From Anaeromyxobacter oryzisoli (GTDB lineage Bacteria > Myxococcota > Myxococcia > Myxococcales > Anaeromyxobacteraceae), in contig NZ_JALCZA010000013.1 of NCBI RefSeq assembly GCF_022690765.1, forward strand, positions 34,074 through 98,073: a stretch of 64,000 nucleotides of DNA, in the 5' to 3' direction. A program made the position numbers and the translations under genes. Each line of letters opens with the position of its first letter. Position 1 is the stretch's first letter. Under the pieces are notes generated by a model. The model was not told the DNA's origin, ran no database searches, and was given only the letters and a program-made list of their open reading frames with translations. Shown here one piece after another: positions 62,768-64,000 of this stretch.

Positions 62768-64000
62768 ATGGCGGACGGGACGGAGGCGACGGGCGCGGGG
62801 GCGATCGATCCGGAGGGGCTCCTCCGGAGCGCCCTCGAGAAGATCGTCTACTTCGAGTGCCGCGTCTCCCAGCTCGAGTCGGAGCTCCAGGCGGCCCGCG
62901 CCGTCGCGGAGCGCGCGCGCGCGGACGCGGCGCAGGCGCGCCGGCGCGAGGTCGAGCTCGAGCAGCTCGCCTCGGCCGAGCGCGGCGCGCGCGGCGACGC
63001 CGAGGCGAGCGCCGCCGACCTCTCCGAGCGCGTGCGGCTCCTCGAGAGCGAGCGCGAGCGGCTCCTCGGCGGACTCGTCGAGCGCGCCCGGCTGGCGGGC
63101 GCCCCGGGATCGGACGGCGCGCCGGGGCCGGAGGAGGGCGGCGCCGACCTGGCCGGCTTCATCGCCGAGCTGCGCGCCGAGATCGAGTCGCTCCGGGCGT
63201 GGAAGGCGGCGGCGGAGGCGCAGGGCTTCCGCGGCGACACGCCGGCCGCCTCCGTCGCGGCGGCCACCTCGGCGACCACGGGCTCGAGGGGCTCGATGGG
63301 CACCGCGGCAGGTGCGCCCCAGGCGACGGCCACCTCGCGCACGGTCACGGCGGGCACCGCGACCGTGACGGCCATTGCGGCGGCCACCGCGGCGGCGGGC
63401 ACGGCCGGCAGCGGGGGCACCACCCCGGGCACCGCGCCCGCCCCGGCGCTCGCGGCCCGGGCCGCGGCCGAGCCGGTGGCGCGCCTCGCGGGCCGCTTCG
63501 AGGCGGACGGGCGGATGGGGCTCTCCGGCAGCGACGCGGGCCGGCTGAAGAGCCTCCTCGCCACCCGCGCGGACCGCGTCCTCTACGAGCGCTCGATGGA
63601 CGACCTCCGGGCCGCCGACGCCGCGACCCGGCTCCGGGCGGTGCGCGCCCTCGAGGCGCTCGGGTCGAAGGCGGCGGCGCCGCTCCTCGCCGCCGCGCTG
63701 GGCCGCGAGCCGGAGGGCGAGGTGAAGGGCGCCATCCTCTCGGCGCTCGCCCGGCTCCAGGAGCCGTTCGCCGCCGAGCTCGCCGAGCGCGAGCTCCAGG
63801 ATCCGCGCCCCGCCGTCCGGGTCGCCGCCCTCGACGCCCTCGCCGCGGTCGCCGCGGGCGCCGCGGAGGAGCGGCTCGCCGGCGCGCTCTCCGACGCGAG
63901 CCCCCTCGTCCGCCGCCGCGCGGTGCTGCTCCTCGGCTTCGCCCGGGGCGAGCGGGCCGAGGCCGCGCGCGCCGCGGCGCTCGGCGACCCGGACCGCGGC
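62768..64000 (+). CDS. HEAT-repeat protein with coiled-coil N-terminus (3' end missing)
   Basis: The frame from ATG runs off the right edge (411 codons visible). Residues about 10-125 form a coiled coil (LLRSALEKIVYFECRVSQLE, AAELRAEIESLRAWK-type stretches). A Thr/Ala/Gly low-complexity linker follows (residues about 155-240; TSATTGSRGSMGTAAG). HEAT-type helix pairs then begin, for example RLRAVRALEALGSKAAAPLL, EVKGAILSALARLQEPFAAE and AVRVAALDALAAVAAG. Such alpha-solenoids scaffold other proteins; similar genes occur in motility or polarity systems of myxobacteria. The function is unknown. Confidence 0.8.
   Translation, partial: MADGTEATGAGAIDPEGLLRSALEKIVYFECRVSQLESELQAARAVAERARADAAQARRREVELEQLASAERGARGDAEASAADLSERVRLLESERERLLGGLVERARLAGAPGSDGAPGPEEGGADLAGFIAELRAEIESLRAWKAAAEAQGFRGDTPAASVAAATSATTGSRGSMGTAAGAPQATATSRTVTAGTATVTAIAAATAAAGTAGSGGTTPGTAPAPALAARAAAEPVARLAGRFEADGRMGLSGSDAGRLKSLLATRADRVLYERSMDDLRAADAATRLRAVRALEALGSKAAAPLLAAALGREPEGEVKGAILSALARLQEPFAAELAERELQDPRPAVRVAALDALAAVAAGAAEERLAGALSDASPLVRRRAVLLLGFARGERAEAARAAALGDPDRG

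Overview
The window is very GC-rich DNA with compact genes, ATGA/GTGA start-stop overlaps and many GTG starts. Gene content (short myxobacterial hypotheticals, a single-domain receiver, WYL regulators, CpxP-like metal-sensor proteins, a dehalogenase/QueG-like Fe-S protein) fits an Anaeromyxobacter-type member of the Myxococcota. The assignment rests on base composition and family resemblance, not on a marker gene.

Layout. 1-9.7 kb: the 3' end of an OprB-type porin, a P-type ATPase, an Lnt-like acyltransferase/amidohydrolase (minus), an AraC regulator, a PEBP protein, a chagasin-like cysteine-peptidase inhibitor lipoprotein beside a truncated papain-type peptidase, a small conserved protein, a double-ACT protein and an NTF2-fold protein. 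10-20 kb (minus): a PLD-helicase-DUF3427 protein and a translationally coupled AddB/AddA-like helicase-nuclease pair. 20-23.3 kb: a PH-domain protein, a chemoreceptor and a BON lipoprotein. 23.4-28.1 kb (minus): a tight five-gene operon (QueG-like Fe-S protein, ABC ATPase, permease, substrate-binding protein, outer-membrane protein) with a good sigma70-type promoter and a flanking palindrome, facing a MerR/GyrI regulator and a lipoprotein hydrolase.

30-38.5 kb: AlkB-like oxygenase, Mut7-C nuclease, a His-rich CpxP-like protein, a myxobacterial hypothetical, a MntA/HepT toxin-antitoxin pair, two overlapping WYL regulators (one apparently with a doubled WYL module) and a VWA protein. 38.5-44.3 kb is an accessory, lower-GC stretch: broken small genes (NERD fragment, frameshifted two-helix membrane protein) followed by an HNH endonuclease with a PUA-like N-terminus, an EVE-like-domain McrB and McrC, which looks like a modification-dependent (type IV) restriction locus. 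It abuts a tRNA-Arg/tRNA-Ser/tRNA-Ser cluster downstream of serS.

47-64 kb: an ECF sigma/anti-sigma/metal-binding effector operon, a hemerythrin protein, SDR, hydrolases, the TldD/TldE protease pair, a receiver protein, PurS/PurQ, a CorC-type CBS membrane protein, a GNAT enzyme, a PRC-barrel-like protein, an MFS transporter, a REP-like repeat array, and the 5' part of a HEAT-repeat gene that runs off the window.

The most interesting parts are the five-gene Fe-S/ABC/outer-membrane operon with its control region, the HNH + McrBC locus with its graveyard of decayed genes, the inhibitor/peptidase-remnant pair, and the tandem WYL regulators. Several broken genes can be restored by adding back one base, so either decay or base-calling error is possible.
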